From Paraburkholderia sp. Ac-20340 (lineage in GTDB: Bacteria > Pseudomonadota > Gammaproteobacteria > Burkholderiales > Burkholderiaceae), in NCBI RefSeq assembly GCF_017104965.1, contig NZ_JAAGPR010000014.1, positions 62,001 to 126,000 of the forward strand: 64,000 bases of DNA, written 5' to 3'. This document shows positions 49,898 to 58,180 of this stretch, piece by piece. The position numbers were made by a program, and so were the translations under genes. Position 1 is the stretch's first letter; every line of letters starts with the position of its first letter. Below the pieces are notes generated by a model. The model made no database searches and was not told the origin of the DNA. It saw only the letters and a list, made by a program, of their open reading frames with translations.

Positions 49898-51517
49898 TTA
49901 TGCAGCCGGGCCGATTTCCACGCGGCGCGCTTCTTTCGCGTCCGCACCGCCGGTGACGGTTTCCGGCTTCTTCAGAATGATGTGATCTTCGGCGATGCCG
50001 GCGGCCTTCAGCGCGTCGCGCACGGCTTGTGCGCGGTGCTTGGCCAGTTCCGCGTTGGCGTCGGCCTTGCCGCTTGCATCGGTATAGCCCGAAAGCGTGA
50101 ACTTCGCGTCCGGATGCGCCTTCGCGTAGTCGGCGGCGGCCTGGATCGCGTCCTTCGCGTCGGCGGGCAGCGTGCTCTTGCCCACTTCGAAGTAGACGCT
50201 CGCCGGCAGCGCAGCCGTGCTTTGCGCCGCGCCCGAAGCCTGATCGGCGCCGCTTGCCGCTGCTGCCGGTGCGCTGGCTTCAGCCGCACCGCTGGCACCA
50301 CTGGCACCCGCTGCCGCCTGATCCGCACCTGCCGCAGCCGTCGTGCCGCCGCCTTCCGGCATCTTGCCGTTGCGCGCATCGGCCACCTGACGCGGTTGCA
50401 GGATGTCGCCCGTGTGGTTGCCCCACGCGTTGCGCTCGTAGGTGATGACCGAAGCGATCTCGACGTCGTTGAGCGTGGGCGCCCACGACGGCATCGCCGC
50501 CTTGCCCTTGAGCACGATGCTCACGTGTTCCGCGATCGGACCGTTGGCGACCTTGCTGCCGTCCAGCGCCGGGAACGCGCCTGCGCCCTTGCCGGTGGGC
50601 TGGTGGCACACCGCGCAGTTCGAGGCGTAGACCTTCTCGCCGCGCTCCTTGAGTTCGGCCATCGTGTAGGTCTTGTTCGGGTCGTCGTTGGCCGCGGCCA
50701 TCTTCGCCTTCTGCGTCTGCACCCACTTCGCGTAATCGTCGTCGGACAGCACTTCGACCACGACCGGCATGTAAGCGTGTTCCTTGCCGCAGAGTTCGGT
50801 ACAGAAGCCGCGATACGTACCCACCTTCTCGGCCTTGAACCAGGTGTCGCGCACGAAGCCCGGAATCGCATCCTGCTTCACGCCGAACGCGGGCACGTAC
50901 CACGAGTGCACCACGTCGTTGGCCGTCGTGATCACGCGGATCTTCTTGTTGACCGGCACGACCAGCGGGTTGTCGACTTCCTGGAGATAGGTATCGGTGA
51001 TCGGCGCGAGGCCGTTCACTTCGCTACGCGGCGTGGTGAGCGTGGAGAGGAAGCTGATGCCCTCGCCCGGCCCCTTCACGTAGTCGTAGCCCCACTTCCA
51101 CTGATAGCCGGTCACCTTCACGGTGATGTCGGCGTTGGACGTGTCCTTCATGGCGACAACGGCCTTGGTGGCCGGCAGCGCCATCAGCACGACGATGATG
51201 AACGGCACGATCGTCCAGATGATTTCGACGGTCGTACTTTCGTGGAAATGCGAAGCCTGGTGACCCTTCGACTTGCGATGCGCAAAGATCGAATAGAACA
51301 TGACGCCGAATACGCCGATGAAAATCACCGTGCATAGAATCAGCATCATCGTATGGAGGCTGTAGAGCTCTTCTGCGATGCGCGTGACGGGCGGCTGGAT
51401 ATTGATCTCGTTGACCGCTGGGCCGCCCGGACTGTCTCCGACTGCGAGTGCCGCGCCGGCGAATACGAGTCCGCTGCACGCCAGCACGCCCTGTAGGGCT
51501 CGCTTGATTGTTTTCAT
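49898..51517 (-). CDS. ctaC: Cytochrome c oxidase subunit II fused to cytochrome c and an OmpA-like domain
   Basis: A 539-residue multi-domain protein. Signal peptide (about 1-25), two membrane helices, cupredoxin domain with the CuA ligands in YRGFCTELCGKEHAYMP, then a class I cytochrome c domain with the heme motif CAVCH (YASNCAVCHQ) and the Met ligand in KAAMPSW, an Ala/Gly/Ser-rich linker, and a C-terminal OmpA-like domain (about 435-539: VYFEVGKSTLPADAKDAI, SGYTDASGKADANAEL). The ATG at 51517 has AGGAA 6 bp upstream; two earlier in-frame ATGs exist. It is the first oxidase gene, after the DUF2244 gene. Confidence 0.94.
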   Translation of the reverse strand: MKTIKRALQGVLACSGLVFAGAALAVGDSPGGPAVNEINIQPPVTRIAEELYSLHTMMLILCTVIFIGVFGVMFYSIFAHRKSKGHQASHFHESTTVEIIWTIVPFIIVVLMALPATKAVVAMKDTSNADITVKVTGYQWKWGYDYVKGPGEGISFLSTLTTPRSEVNGLAPITDTYLQEVDNPLVVPVNKKIRVITTANDVVHSWYVPAFGVKQDAIPGFVRDTWFKAEKVGTYRGFCTELCGKEHAYMPVVVEVLSDDDYAKWVQTQKAKMAAANDDPNKTYTMAELKERGEKVYASNCAVCHQPTGKGAGAFPALDGSKVANGPIAEHVSIVLKGKAAMPSWAPTLNDVEIASVITYERNAWGNHTGDILQPRQVADARNGKMPEGGGTTAAAGADQAAAGASGASGAAEASAPAAAASGADQASGAAQSTAALPASVYFEVGKSTLPADAKDAIQAAADYAKAHPDAKFTLSGYTDASGKADANAELAKHRAQAVRDALKAAGIAEDHIILKKPETVTGGADAKEARRVEIGPAA

Positions 51518-51634
51518 AGCTTCCTTACCCATAATTTCCATTCAAACCCTCGACCCCGCAGGAAGGTTTTGCAACCAGGTCACGCCCTGGGGGCGCACAC
51601 GCCGCGTCGCGATTCACTCACAACGCGCATGAAT

Positions 51635-52111
51635 TCAAAGTGCGCGCACGAGCCACATGCGCAGTTCCCGCACGAACTGCGCACGCCGATATTGCGGCAG
51701 ATGCAAGCCGACAGCGACCGCCTGGCCGCGGGACACGAGACGCACCGGGTCGCGTGGGGTAGCGCCCGGCTCGACCCGGACCCAGCGGGGATTGAATTCG
51801 AACTGCGTGAGCGCGTCAGCGCTCATCTGCTCGATCACCAGCCGGTTCGGATAAAGCCTGATTCGTTCGTAATCGACAGCATGGCGCGCATAGATGGCGA
51901 AGGCGCCCCCAACGACCAACAGATCGATGCCAGTGAACGGCAAAACCAGCCAGGCGCCGTGGATCAACAGCAGAACGGCGATCGCGATGGAGACCAGCGC
52001 CAGCGAGACATAGAACAACACGAATTGCCTGGGCGAAACCGAACAGTTGCGCTTCATCGTCCAGTCCTTGAGGACCGGCTCCGGACTCGCCAGCAGATCA
52101 GATGTCTGCAT
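51635..52111 (-). CDS. DUF2244 family membrane protein
   Basis: A 158-residue protein with two adjacent membrane helices (about 30-70: FVLFYVSLALVSIAIAVLLLIHGAWLVLPFTGIDLLVVGGAF in outline) followed by a cytoplasmic or periplasmic domain containing RIRLYPNRLVIEQM and FNPRWVRV, the DUF2244 pattern. It lies 117 bp upstream of ctaC on the same strand and may be its operon leader. The function is unknown. Start at 52111 is chosen for its GGGGG-containing Shine-Dalgarno; MKRN at 52057 is an alternative. Confidence 0.82.
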   Translation of the reverse strand: MQTSDLLASPEPVLKDWTMKRNCSVSPRQFVLFYVSLALVSIAIAVLLLIHGAWLVLPFTGIDLLVVGGAFAIYARHAVDYERIRLYPNRLVIEQMSADALTQFEFNPRWVRVEPGATPRDPVRLVSRGQAVAVGLHLPQYRRAQFVRELRMWLVRAL

Positions 52112-52345
52112 CGCTCGTTTCCCCCACTGCAACATCCTCAGACTATCGCCGCTTTGCGCCTTGCACAACTGCGGGAGAATCTGGAGGCGCCGCGGTGTTG
52201 CACGGTTCCCGATACGGCTAACCGGCCGCCCCGCCACCTGCAGACGGACGCATTATAGGCGCGATCCCCAGCCCTAACAAGCAAGCCACAATCCGCCGCA
52301 AACCCAATACCAACGGGCATTCCAGCGATTTTTCGACAAATTTCC

Positions 52346-52388
52346 GGGGGCTTTTCAGGCGCTAATTTCAGGCATAACGAAAGCCCCC
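52346..52388. terminator. Hairpin in the gap between the methyltransferase and DUF2244 genes
   Basis: GGGGGCTTT (52346-52354) pairs with AAAGCCCCC (52380-52388) around a 25-nt loop. It lies 20 bp after the methyltransferase stop on the minus strand. It lacks a good U tract on that strand; a short TTATT follows on the plus strand. Confidence 0.45.
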
Positions 52389-52408
52389 TTATTACCTTAC
52401 CGATTACC

Positions 52409-53413
52409 TCAACGATTCCTCGACGGACCGCGCCCGATATCTTCGATCCGCACGATGCCGTGGCCTTCCGCCGTCATGCGCGGCACGGCTTTCCACGCGT
52501 GACCGTAGATGATCTCGAAGGTCAGCGGGATCGTGCCGGCGTTCGGGCCGTCCTTCAGGCGGCGCGCTTCGAGCGCGGCCAGCAGCGCACGATAGAGGCG
52601 CTTCGACGGGCCGCCCGCAGGCTGCGTGTGCTCGCCTTCGGCTGCGTCAAATGCGCGCGCGAACGGATACGCGCCCCAGCGGCGCACATCGGCGAGCAGC
52701 TTTTCCGGCGTCTTGTAGGTCACGGTGAGGGTTTCCTGATCCATCACCGGAATCTCGAAACCGTTCTCGACCAGCATGTCGCCCAGATCGTGCATATCGA
52801 CGAAATCGATCACATGCGGCTGCGTGGGCACGCCATGCGCCGCCTCGACTTCCGCGTAGGCACCGCGCAATTCCTTGAGCGTGTCGGGCCCGAGCGTGCT
52901 GAACATCAGCAGGCCGTTGACCTTGAGCACGCGCTGCCATTCGCCGAACACGAGGTCCGGGCGCGGATGCCAGTGCAGCGCGAGGTTCGACCACAGCAGT
53001 TCGAAGGCTTCGTGCGCGAACGGCAGCGCCGCGAAATCGGCCTGCGCGAAACGCGGCCCGCGCGAGCCGAGCGCGCGGCCGATCGAGGCCGGCAGGAAAC
53101 GCCGCCAGCTGGTGTCGTTGGCGTCGTGCGCGCGGGCGCGTTCGAGCATGGCGAGGGAGAGATCAGCGCCGAACACGGGCGCTTCGGGGAAGCGCTCGCG
53201 CAGTTTCGGCAGATCGTCACCGGGTCCGCAGCCCAGGTCGAGCACGCTCGACGGGCTCACCTTGATGTATTCGAGGCGCTCGCGCATCCGCTCGGCGATT
53301 TCTCGCGGGAGAAACGCAACCTCGTCGAAAGCCGCGGCGCGACGGTCGAAAGTCCGCTGCAGATAGCGCGGATCATAGGCCGGACGGCCGGGTCTGGGGT
53401 GAGACGGGGACAT
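52409..53413 (-). CDS. BioC-like SAM-dependent methyltransferase
   Basis: A 334-residue class I methyltransferase. Motif I VLDLGCGPGDDLPKLR is near residue 57, with the acidic strand VFGADLSLAML and the post-motif LLWSNLALHWHPRPDLVFGEWQRVL of the BioC/UbiE superfamily. It is longer than E. coli BioC because of insertions (including AFDAAEGEHTQPAGGPSKRLYRALLAAL in outline). Malonyl-ACP methylation for biotin synthesis is the closest family role, but no bio genes are adjacent. Divergent from comF across 83 bp. Confidence 0.75.
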   Translation of the reverse strand: MSPSHPRPGRPAYDPRYLQRTFDRRAAAFDEVAFLPREIAERMRERLEYIKVSPSSVLDLGCGPGDDLPKLRERFPEAPVFGADLSLAMLERARAHDANDTSWRRFLPASIGRALGSRGPRFAQADFAALPFAHEAFELLWSNLALHWHPRPDLVFGEWQRVLKVNGLLMFSTLGPDTLKELRGAYAEVEAAHGVPTQPHVIDFVDMHDLGDMLVENGFEIPVMDQETLTVTYKTPEKLLADVRRWGAYPFARAFDAAEGEHTQPAGGPSKRLYRALLAALEARRLKDGPNAGTIPLTFEIIYGHAWKAVPRMTAEGHGIVRIEDIGRGPSRNR

Positions 53414-53496
53414 GTCGGTCGTATTGGCGAAGTCTGCGAAGTATACTCGCTCACTCCCATCCTTTCAGTTCACTCGCCCTGTCCGGGCTGTCCACG

Positions 53497-54429
53497 ATGC
53501 CGCCGCCGCCCGATTCGACGTCCGATTCGCCTCCAACCGTGACGTCCAACCTGTCGCCTGCCCCGCGCCGCGCGTGCCGGAATCTGGCGTTGCGCGCGTT
53601 TCGGAGCGGGCGGGCGCGATGGCCGCGGCTCGTCCAGTTCGTGCTGACGGATCTGCTGCCGAATTCGCTACCGCATTGGTTACCCAGTGCCTGCGCATTA
53701 TGCGGCAATTTGCCGCGACGCTCGCCCGGTGTGCGCAGTGCGGGCGCAAGGCCACGGGGCGCACGCCCGGTCCTGTGCGCAGCCTGCGATGGCGCGTACT
53801 GGAACGAGGCGCGGCTGCGCTGCACGGTCTGCGCGTTGCCGCTGTCGAGCCGGCGCGGCGGGCACGGCGGGCATGCGCGTTACCGATGTGACGCTTGCGT
53901 GAAAACGCCGCCCGCCTTCGACGCGACCATTGCGCTGGCCGACTATCGCGCGCCGCTCGATGCGCTCGCGCGGGGCCTGAAGTTTCGCGCGCGGCTGGGA
54001 TTGGGAGAAGAATTCGCGCGACGTCTCGCGCGCGCAGCCGAAGACGCCCTCGATCCCGCCGATCCGCCCGCGCTGATCGTGCCCGTGCCGCTCTCGCGCG
54101 AACGGCTGATCGAGCGCGGCTACAACCAGGCGTGGCAGATCGCGAAGCCGCTCGCCCGCGCGCTAGGCGCTCGCGCCGACGCCACGCTGGTGCGCCGCAC
54201 GCTGGACACCGCCGCGCAATCGAAACTCGATCGCGACACACGCCGCCGCAACGTGGGCCGCGCGTTCGCGCTGCGGCCCGCGCGAGCGCCGCTGGACGGC
54301 CTGCACATCGGCGTAGTCGACGATGTCATGACTTCGGGCGCGACGCTCGACGCCATGGCTCAACGGCTCAAAGCCGCCGGCGCGCGGCGCGTGACCAATT
54401 TCGTCGCCTTGCGCACCCCGAAGGACTGA
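53497..54429 (+). CDS. comF: ComF family phosphoribosyltransferase-like protein
   Basis: A 310-residue protein. N-terminal four-Cys zinc-ribbon region (CALCGN, CAAC, CTVC, CDAC) is followed by a type I phosphoribosyltransferase domain with VPVPLSRERLIERGYNQAWQIAKPLA and the PRPP motif VVDDVMTSGATLDAMA. ComF is associated with DNA uptake and single-strand DNA processing in competent bacteria; E. coli GntX is a relative. It starts a two-gene unit with trmL (45 bp gap). Confidence 0.9.
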   Translation: MPPPPDSTSDSPPTVTSNLSPAPRRACRNLALRAFRSGRARWPRLVQFVLTDLLPNSLPHWLPSACALCGNLPRRSPGVRSAGARPRGARPVLCAACDGAYWNEARLRCTVCALPLSSRRGGHGGHARYRCDACVKTPPAFDATIALADYRAPLDALARGLKFRARLGLGEEFARRLARAAEDALDPADPPALIVPVPLSRERLIERGYNQAWQIAKPLARALGARADATLVRRTLDTAAQSKLDRDTRRRNVGRAFALRPARAPLDGLHIGVVDDVMTSGATLDAMAQRLKAAGARRVTNFVALRTPKD

Positions 54430-54473
54430 GCTCCTTCATTCGTTTTCACGTTCTCTTCACGGTTGTTATCGTC

Positions 54474-54944
54474 ATGTTCAACGTCGTTCTGGTCGAACCG
54501 GAAATCCCGCCGAATACCGGCAACGTGATCCGCCTGTGTGCCAACTCGGGCGCGCGGCTGCATCTGATCGAGCCGCTCGGCTTTCCGCTCGACGACACCA
54601 AGCTGCGCCGCGCCGGCCTCGACTATCACGAGTACGCGCAGATGCAGGTGCACAGCGACTGGGAGGCCTTTGTCGCGAAAGAAACGCCCGATCCATCGCG
54701 CATGTTCGCGTTCACCACGCGCGGCTCGGGCCGTTTTCACGATCACGCTTTCCTGCCCGGCGACTGGTTCGTGTTCGGCGCGGAAACGCGCGGTCTACCC
54801 GATGGCGTGCTCGAACGCTTCGCGCCCGAGCAGCGCGTGCGCCTGCCGATGCGGCCGGGCAACCGCAGCATGAATCTGTCCAATACCGTCGCCGTGGTGG
54901 TGTTCGAGGCGTGGCGGCAGGCGGGTTTCGAGGGCGGAGAGTAA
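54474..54944 (+). CDS. trmL: tRNA (cytidine(34)-2'-O)-methyltransferase
   Basis: A 156-residue SPOUT-class enzyme that 2'-O-methylates the wobble base of tRNA-Leu isoacceptors in E. coli. The N terminus MFNVVLVEPEIPPNTGNVIRLCANSGARLHLIEPLGF and the knot region VFGAETRGLP and RPGNRSMNLSNTVAVVVFEAWRQ are typical. The ATG at 54474 is the first in frame that gives the family length. Confidence 0.95.
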   Translation: MFNVVLVEPEIPPNTGNVIRLCANSGARLHLIEPLGFPLDDTKLRRAGLDYHEYAQMQVHSDWEAFVAKETPDPSRMFAFTTRGSGRFHDHAFLPGDWFVFGAETRGLPDGVLERFAPEQRVRLPMRPGNRSMNLSNTVAVVVFEAWRQAGFEGGE

Positions 54945-54957
54945 GTTTGCGGCGCGC

Positions 54958-55491
54958 TCAGCTGGACTCGCGCGCCGCGAGTTCGCGCTGGTAGCGCGCG
55001 AGCATCGCGTCGTCGAAACAGGCGAAGATCACCTGTTCGAGCGCAGCAAACGCAGGCAATGAATCGATGACGGTTGCGAGCGCAATCGTCACGGCCTGGT
55101 CGGGCGGAAAGCGGTACACGCCGCAACTGATCGCCGGAAACGCGATGCTTTTCACGCCCGCATCGCGCGCCACGTCCAGCGAGCGCCGGTAGCACGAAGC
55201 GAGCAGCGCTGCTTCGTCGCGTGCGCCGCCGTTCCAGACCGGCCCGACCGTGTGAATCACGTGTTTGGCGGGCAGTTGATAGCCCGCGGTGATTTTCGCG
55301 TCGCCGGTCTTGCAGCCGTTGAGCGTTTCGCATTCGCGCAGCAATTGTTTGCCGGCTGCGCGATGGATCGCGCCATCCACGCCACCGCCGCCGAGCAGCG
55401 ACGTATTGGCGGCGTTCACGATGGCGTCGACATGCAGCGTGGTGATGTCGACGACTTCAGCGTCGATACGGCAATTTCCGATTGTCAGCAT
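54958..55491 (-). CDS. Macro-domain protein, O-acetyl-ADP-ribose deacetylase-like
   Basis: A 177-residue single macro domain of the MacroD/YmdB type. The signature VDAIVNAANTSLLGGGGVDGAIHRAAG is near residue 22 and VWNGGARDE and FPAISCGVYRFPPDQA follow. Such enzymes remove O-acetyl-ADP-ribose or mono-ADP-ribose and in E. coli YmdB also affects RNase III. It ends 14 bp from the convergent trmL and is 48 bp downstream of gpsA. Confidence 0.92.
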   Translation of the reverse strand: MLTIGNCRIDAEVVDITTLHVDAIVNAANTSLLGGGGVDGAIHRAAGKQLLRECETLNGCKTGDAKITAGYQLPAKHVIHTVGPVWNGGARDEAALLASCYRRSLDVARDAGVKSIAFPAISCGVYRFPPDQAVTIALATVIDSLPAFAALEQVIFACFDDAMLARYQRELAARESS

Positions 55492-55538
55492 GACGGCACT
55501 CCTTGTTCAGCACGAGGCAGAAGCACCGTCGTGCGGCG

Positions 55539-56537
55539 CTATTCCGCCTTCGCGTCGCGCCGGAGCAGCGCGCTCACGGCGTCGCGCGGCGCAACGCCAT
55601 CGAACAGCACGGCGCATACCGCTTCGGTAATCGGCATGTCGATCTGATGGGCGCGTGCAATCGCCAGCACGGCGCGCGCGCAGCGCACGCCTTCGGCCAC
55701 ATGACCGAGCGCGCCCAGAATATCGTCGAGGGTGCGCCCGCTCGCGAGCTGCTTGCCCACGGTGCGGTTGCGCGACAGATCGCCGGTTGCGGTGAGAATC
55801 AGATCGCCCAGGCCCGTGAGACCCGTGAAGGTTTCTGCGCGGCCGCCCAGCGTCACGCCCAGACGCGACATTTCCGCGAGACCGCGCGTGATGAGCGCGG
55901 CGCGGGCGTTCAGGCCGAGACCCAGACCGTCGGAGATGCCGGTGGCGATCGCCAGCACGTTCTTGACCGCGCCGCCCACTTCCACGCCCACGACATCGTC
56001 GCCGGTATAGATGCGCATGGCGCGATGATGGAACGCGGCGAGCGTGCGCTCGCGGCAATCGGCCGAGGCGCTGGCCACCGTCAGCGCGACCGGCAGGCCA
56101 TCGCCCACTTCGCGCGCGAAGCTCGGGCCGGACAGCACGCCGTTACTCGCATGATCGGGCAGCTCGGCGGCCACGACCTGATGCGGCATCAGTTGCGAAT
56201 CGGCTTCGAAACCCTTGCACAGCCACACGAAATGCGCAGGCACGCGGTCCATGTCGCGCATGGTGCGCAGCATGTCGCGCAGGCCCGCCACGGGCGTGCC
56301 GAGCACGACGAGATCCGCCTCGCCCGACGCATGGTCGAGCGCCGCAGCCAGATCGGTTTCGTATTCGAGTGTTTGCGGCAGCGAGACGCCCGCGAGATAG
56401 CGGGCGTTCTCGTGCGTCTTGCGCAGCGTATCGACGAGCGCGCCATCGCGCGCCCATAACAGCGTGTCATGCGCCTGGGCGAGATGCCCTGCCAGCGCGG
56501 TGCCCCACGCTCCGGCGCCGAGAACGGCGACTTTCAT
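55539..56537 (-). CDS. gpsA: Glycerol-3-phosphate dehydrogenase (NAD(P)+)
   Basis: A 332-residue enzyme making sn-glycerol 3-phosphate from dihydroxyacetone phosphate for phospholipid synthesis. Rossmann motif VAVLGAGAWGTALAGHLA is at the start, VLSGPSFAREV in the middle, and the catalytic Lys in VGGAVKNVLAIATGISDGL. Start at MKVAVLG (56537). The cluster rhodanese-grxC-secB-gpsA is the same as in E. coli. Confidence 0.96.
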   Translation of the reverse strand: MKVAVLGAGAWGTALAGHLAQAHDTLLWARDGALVDTLRKTHENARYLAGVSLPQTLEYETDLAAALDHASGEADLVVLGTPVAGLRDMLRTMRDMDRVPAHFVWLCKGFEADSQLMPHQVVAAELPDHASNGVLSGPSFAREVGDGLPVALTVASASADCRERTLAAFHHRAMRIYTGDDVVGVEVGGAVKNVLAIATGISDGLGLGLNARAALITRGLAEMSRLGVTLGGRAETFTGLTGLGDLILTATGDLSRNRTVGKQLASGRTLDDILGALGHVAEGVRCARAVLAIARAHQIDMPITEAVCAVLFDGVAPRDAVSALLRRDAKAE

Positions 56538-56575
56538 TCCAGTACTCCGCACCGGTTGTGAGGTTCAGCGGTCAA

Positions 56576-57043
56576 TCAATGCGTGGCGTTGCTGCTGGCG
56601 CCTTGTTGCTGCGCGAGCTGCTGCAGGCGTTGCTCGTAGAGCGCCTGGAAGTTGATTTCGGCCAGATGGATCGGCGGGAAACCCGCACGCGTGATCGCGT
56701 CGGCGATGTTCGAGCGCAGGTACGGGAACAGGATCGTCGGGCAAGCGATGCCGACGAGCGGGTCAACCTGCTCTTCCGGGATGTTGCGGATGTCGAAAAT
56801 GCCGGCTTGCTTGGCTTCGATCAGGAACGCGACCTTGTCCTTGACCTTGGCGGTGACCGTGCCGGTCACGAGGATTTCGAACACCGATTCCGCGAGGCGC
56901 TCGGCCTTGACGTCGACTTCCACTTCGACGGAGGGCATGTCCTGCTCGAGGAAGATGGCCGGCGAGTTCGGCTGCTCCAGCGAAAGGTCCTTGAGGTAGA
57001 TGCGCTGGATGTTGAAGAACGGCTGGTTGTTCTCGTCAGACAT
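56576..57043 (-). CDS. secB: Protein-export chaperone SecB
   Basis: A 155-residue tetrameric chaperone that keeps preproteins unfolded and hands them to SecA. Conserved blocks are FNIQRIYLKDLSLEQPNSP, KVDVEVDVKAERL-like sequence, FLIEAKQAGIFDI, and CPTILFPYLRSNIADAITRAGFPPIHLAEINFQALY in outline. Start MSDEN at 57043; upstream in-frame sequence is not SecB. A 248-bp gap with a remarkable palindrome separates it from grxC. Confidence 0.97.
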   Translation of the reverse strand: MSDENNQPFFNIQRIYLKDLSLEQPNSPAIFLEQDMPSVEVEVDVKAERLAESVFEILVTGTVTAKVKDKVAFLIEAKQAGIFDIRNIPEEQVDPLVGIACPTILFPYLRSNIADAITRAGFPPIHLAEINFQALYEQRLQQLAQQQGASSNATH

Positions 57044-57094
57044 GGTGTTTGGCTTCCTGATTAGATGGAGTTGCGGTGGCACAGTATCGCGAGG

Positions 57095-57126
57095 TTTGGC
57101 TCTGGCCGATATCGGCCAGAGCCAAA
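57095..57126. repeat. Perfect 32-bp palindrome between grxC and secB
   Basis: TTTGGCTCTGGCCGAT (57095-57110) is followed immediately by its exact reverse complement (57111-57126). There is no loop, no mismatch, and no T run on either side. It is 51 bp upstream of secB. Confidence 0.95.
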
Positions 57127-57150
57127 ACTTCACTGCGAAACTTCACTGCG
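57125..57150. repeat. Perfect 13-bp tandem duplication next to the palindrome
   Basis: AAACTTCACTGCG occurs twice head to tail (57125-57137, 57138-57150), its first two bases shared with the palindrome edge. Confidence 0.95.
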
Positions 57151-57291
57151 CAGCCGCAATGAGCAGCAACGGCAAAAACGACAATAACAAGCGACAGCAA
57201 GCCCGCGCGCGCCTTACCGGCCCGCACGGGCGAAAACATCGCGACGCGGCCGTCGAGCCAGGCACCGCATGCCCGGCTGGACGCGTGAAGC

Positions 57292-57555
57292 TCAGGCCGC
57301 CGCTTCGAGCAGCGGCATCAGGCCGCCGGCACGGTCGAGCGCGGAGAGGTCATCGTAACCGCCCACATGCGTCTCGCCGATGAAAACCTGCGGCACGGTA
57401 CGGCGGCCGGTGCGCGTCATCATTTCTTCGCGCCGCGCCGGGTCCCGGTCGATCAGCACTTTCTCGATGTGTTCGACGCCGCGCGACTTTAAAAGACGTT
57501 CGGCCATCTGGCAATACGGGCACACCTGGGTGCTGTACATGACAACCTTGCTCAC
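57292..57555 (-). CDS. grxC: Glutaredoxin 3
   Basis: An 87-residue glutaredoxin with the dithiol active site CPYC (residues 12-15, STQVCPYCQMAERLL), the cis-Pro in RRTVPQVFIG and the GGYDDL glutathione-binding loop. It reduces protein disulfides and mixed glutathione disulfides. Its ATG overlaps the rhodanese stop by 4 bp, so translation is coupled. Confidence 0.97.
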   Translation of the reverse strand: MSKVVMYSTQVCPYCQMAERLLKSRGVEHIEKVLIDRDPARREEMMTRTGRRTVPQVFIGETHVGGYDDLSALDRAGGLMPLLEAAA

Positions 57556-57977
57556 TTCGTACCTCCTTGTTTCACGACCGGCATGCCGGCCTGCTGCCAG
57601 GCGTTCACGCCGCCGTCCAGCACGTGGACTTCGGCAAAACCGGCTTCCTTCACGAGGTTTGCGGCCTTGTGCGACTGCTGGCCCGTCTGGCAGACCAGCA
57701 GCACCGGGTTGCTCTTGTTCTTCACGAACTGGGCGACCTTGCCTTGCAACTCGCCGACCGGCAGGTGGCGGGCAGCAGGCAGGTGGCCCTTCGCGAATTC
57801 GTCCGCGGAACGCACGTCGATCACGACCGCGTTGCGGCGGTTGATCATCTGCGTCGCTTCAGCGGCCGAAACGCCGCCGCGCCCGCCGCGTTTAAGCGTC
57901 GGCCACAGGAGCAACCCTCCTGAGATGAGGACGATCGCGATGAGTACAAGGTTGATGTAATTGGTAAAGAACGTCAC
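57552..57977 (-). CDS. Membrane-anchored rhodanese-like protein
   Basis: A 141-residue protein, the YibN type: one N-terminal helix (about 6-27) and a single rhodanese domain (about 45-135) with the active Cys in LLVCQTGQQSHKAANL and the family EFAKGHLPAARHLPV. It may transfer sulfur or handle persulfides near the membrane. First gene of the rhodanese-grxC-secB-gpsA unit, divergent from gpmA. Confidence 0.92.
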   Translation of the reverse strand: MTFFTNYINLVLIAIVLISGGLLLWPTLKRGGRGGVSAAEATQMINRRNAVVIDVRSADEFAKGHLPAARHLPVGELQGKVAQFVKNKSNPVLLVCQTGQQSHKAANLVKEAGFAEVHVLDGGVNAWQQAGMPVVKQGGTK

Positions 57978-58180
57978 GGATGAGCCGCCGGGAAAAAGAG
58001 AAATCGAGGGAAATCCAGTTCAGACAATCCGCTCATTATAAAATAACCCTTTGTCGCAGGGTTGCCGCCCCCCAGCCCGGGTGTGCAGCCCGCTGGACCG
58101 GGCAGCGTTCGCCAGGTAGCCGTATCACCGACGTTCCCCGTCCCCGATTACCGCTTCCCTCACTACCGACCGTCATCCAC

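Noticed and set aside
57095..57126. Palindrome considered as a terminator of grxC
   Set aside because: No T run on either strand and no loop. Reported as a repeat instead.
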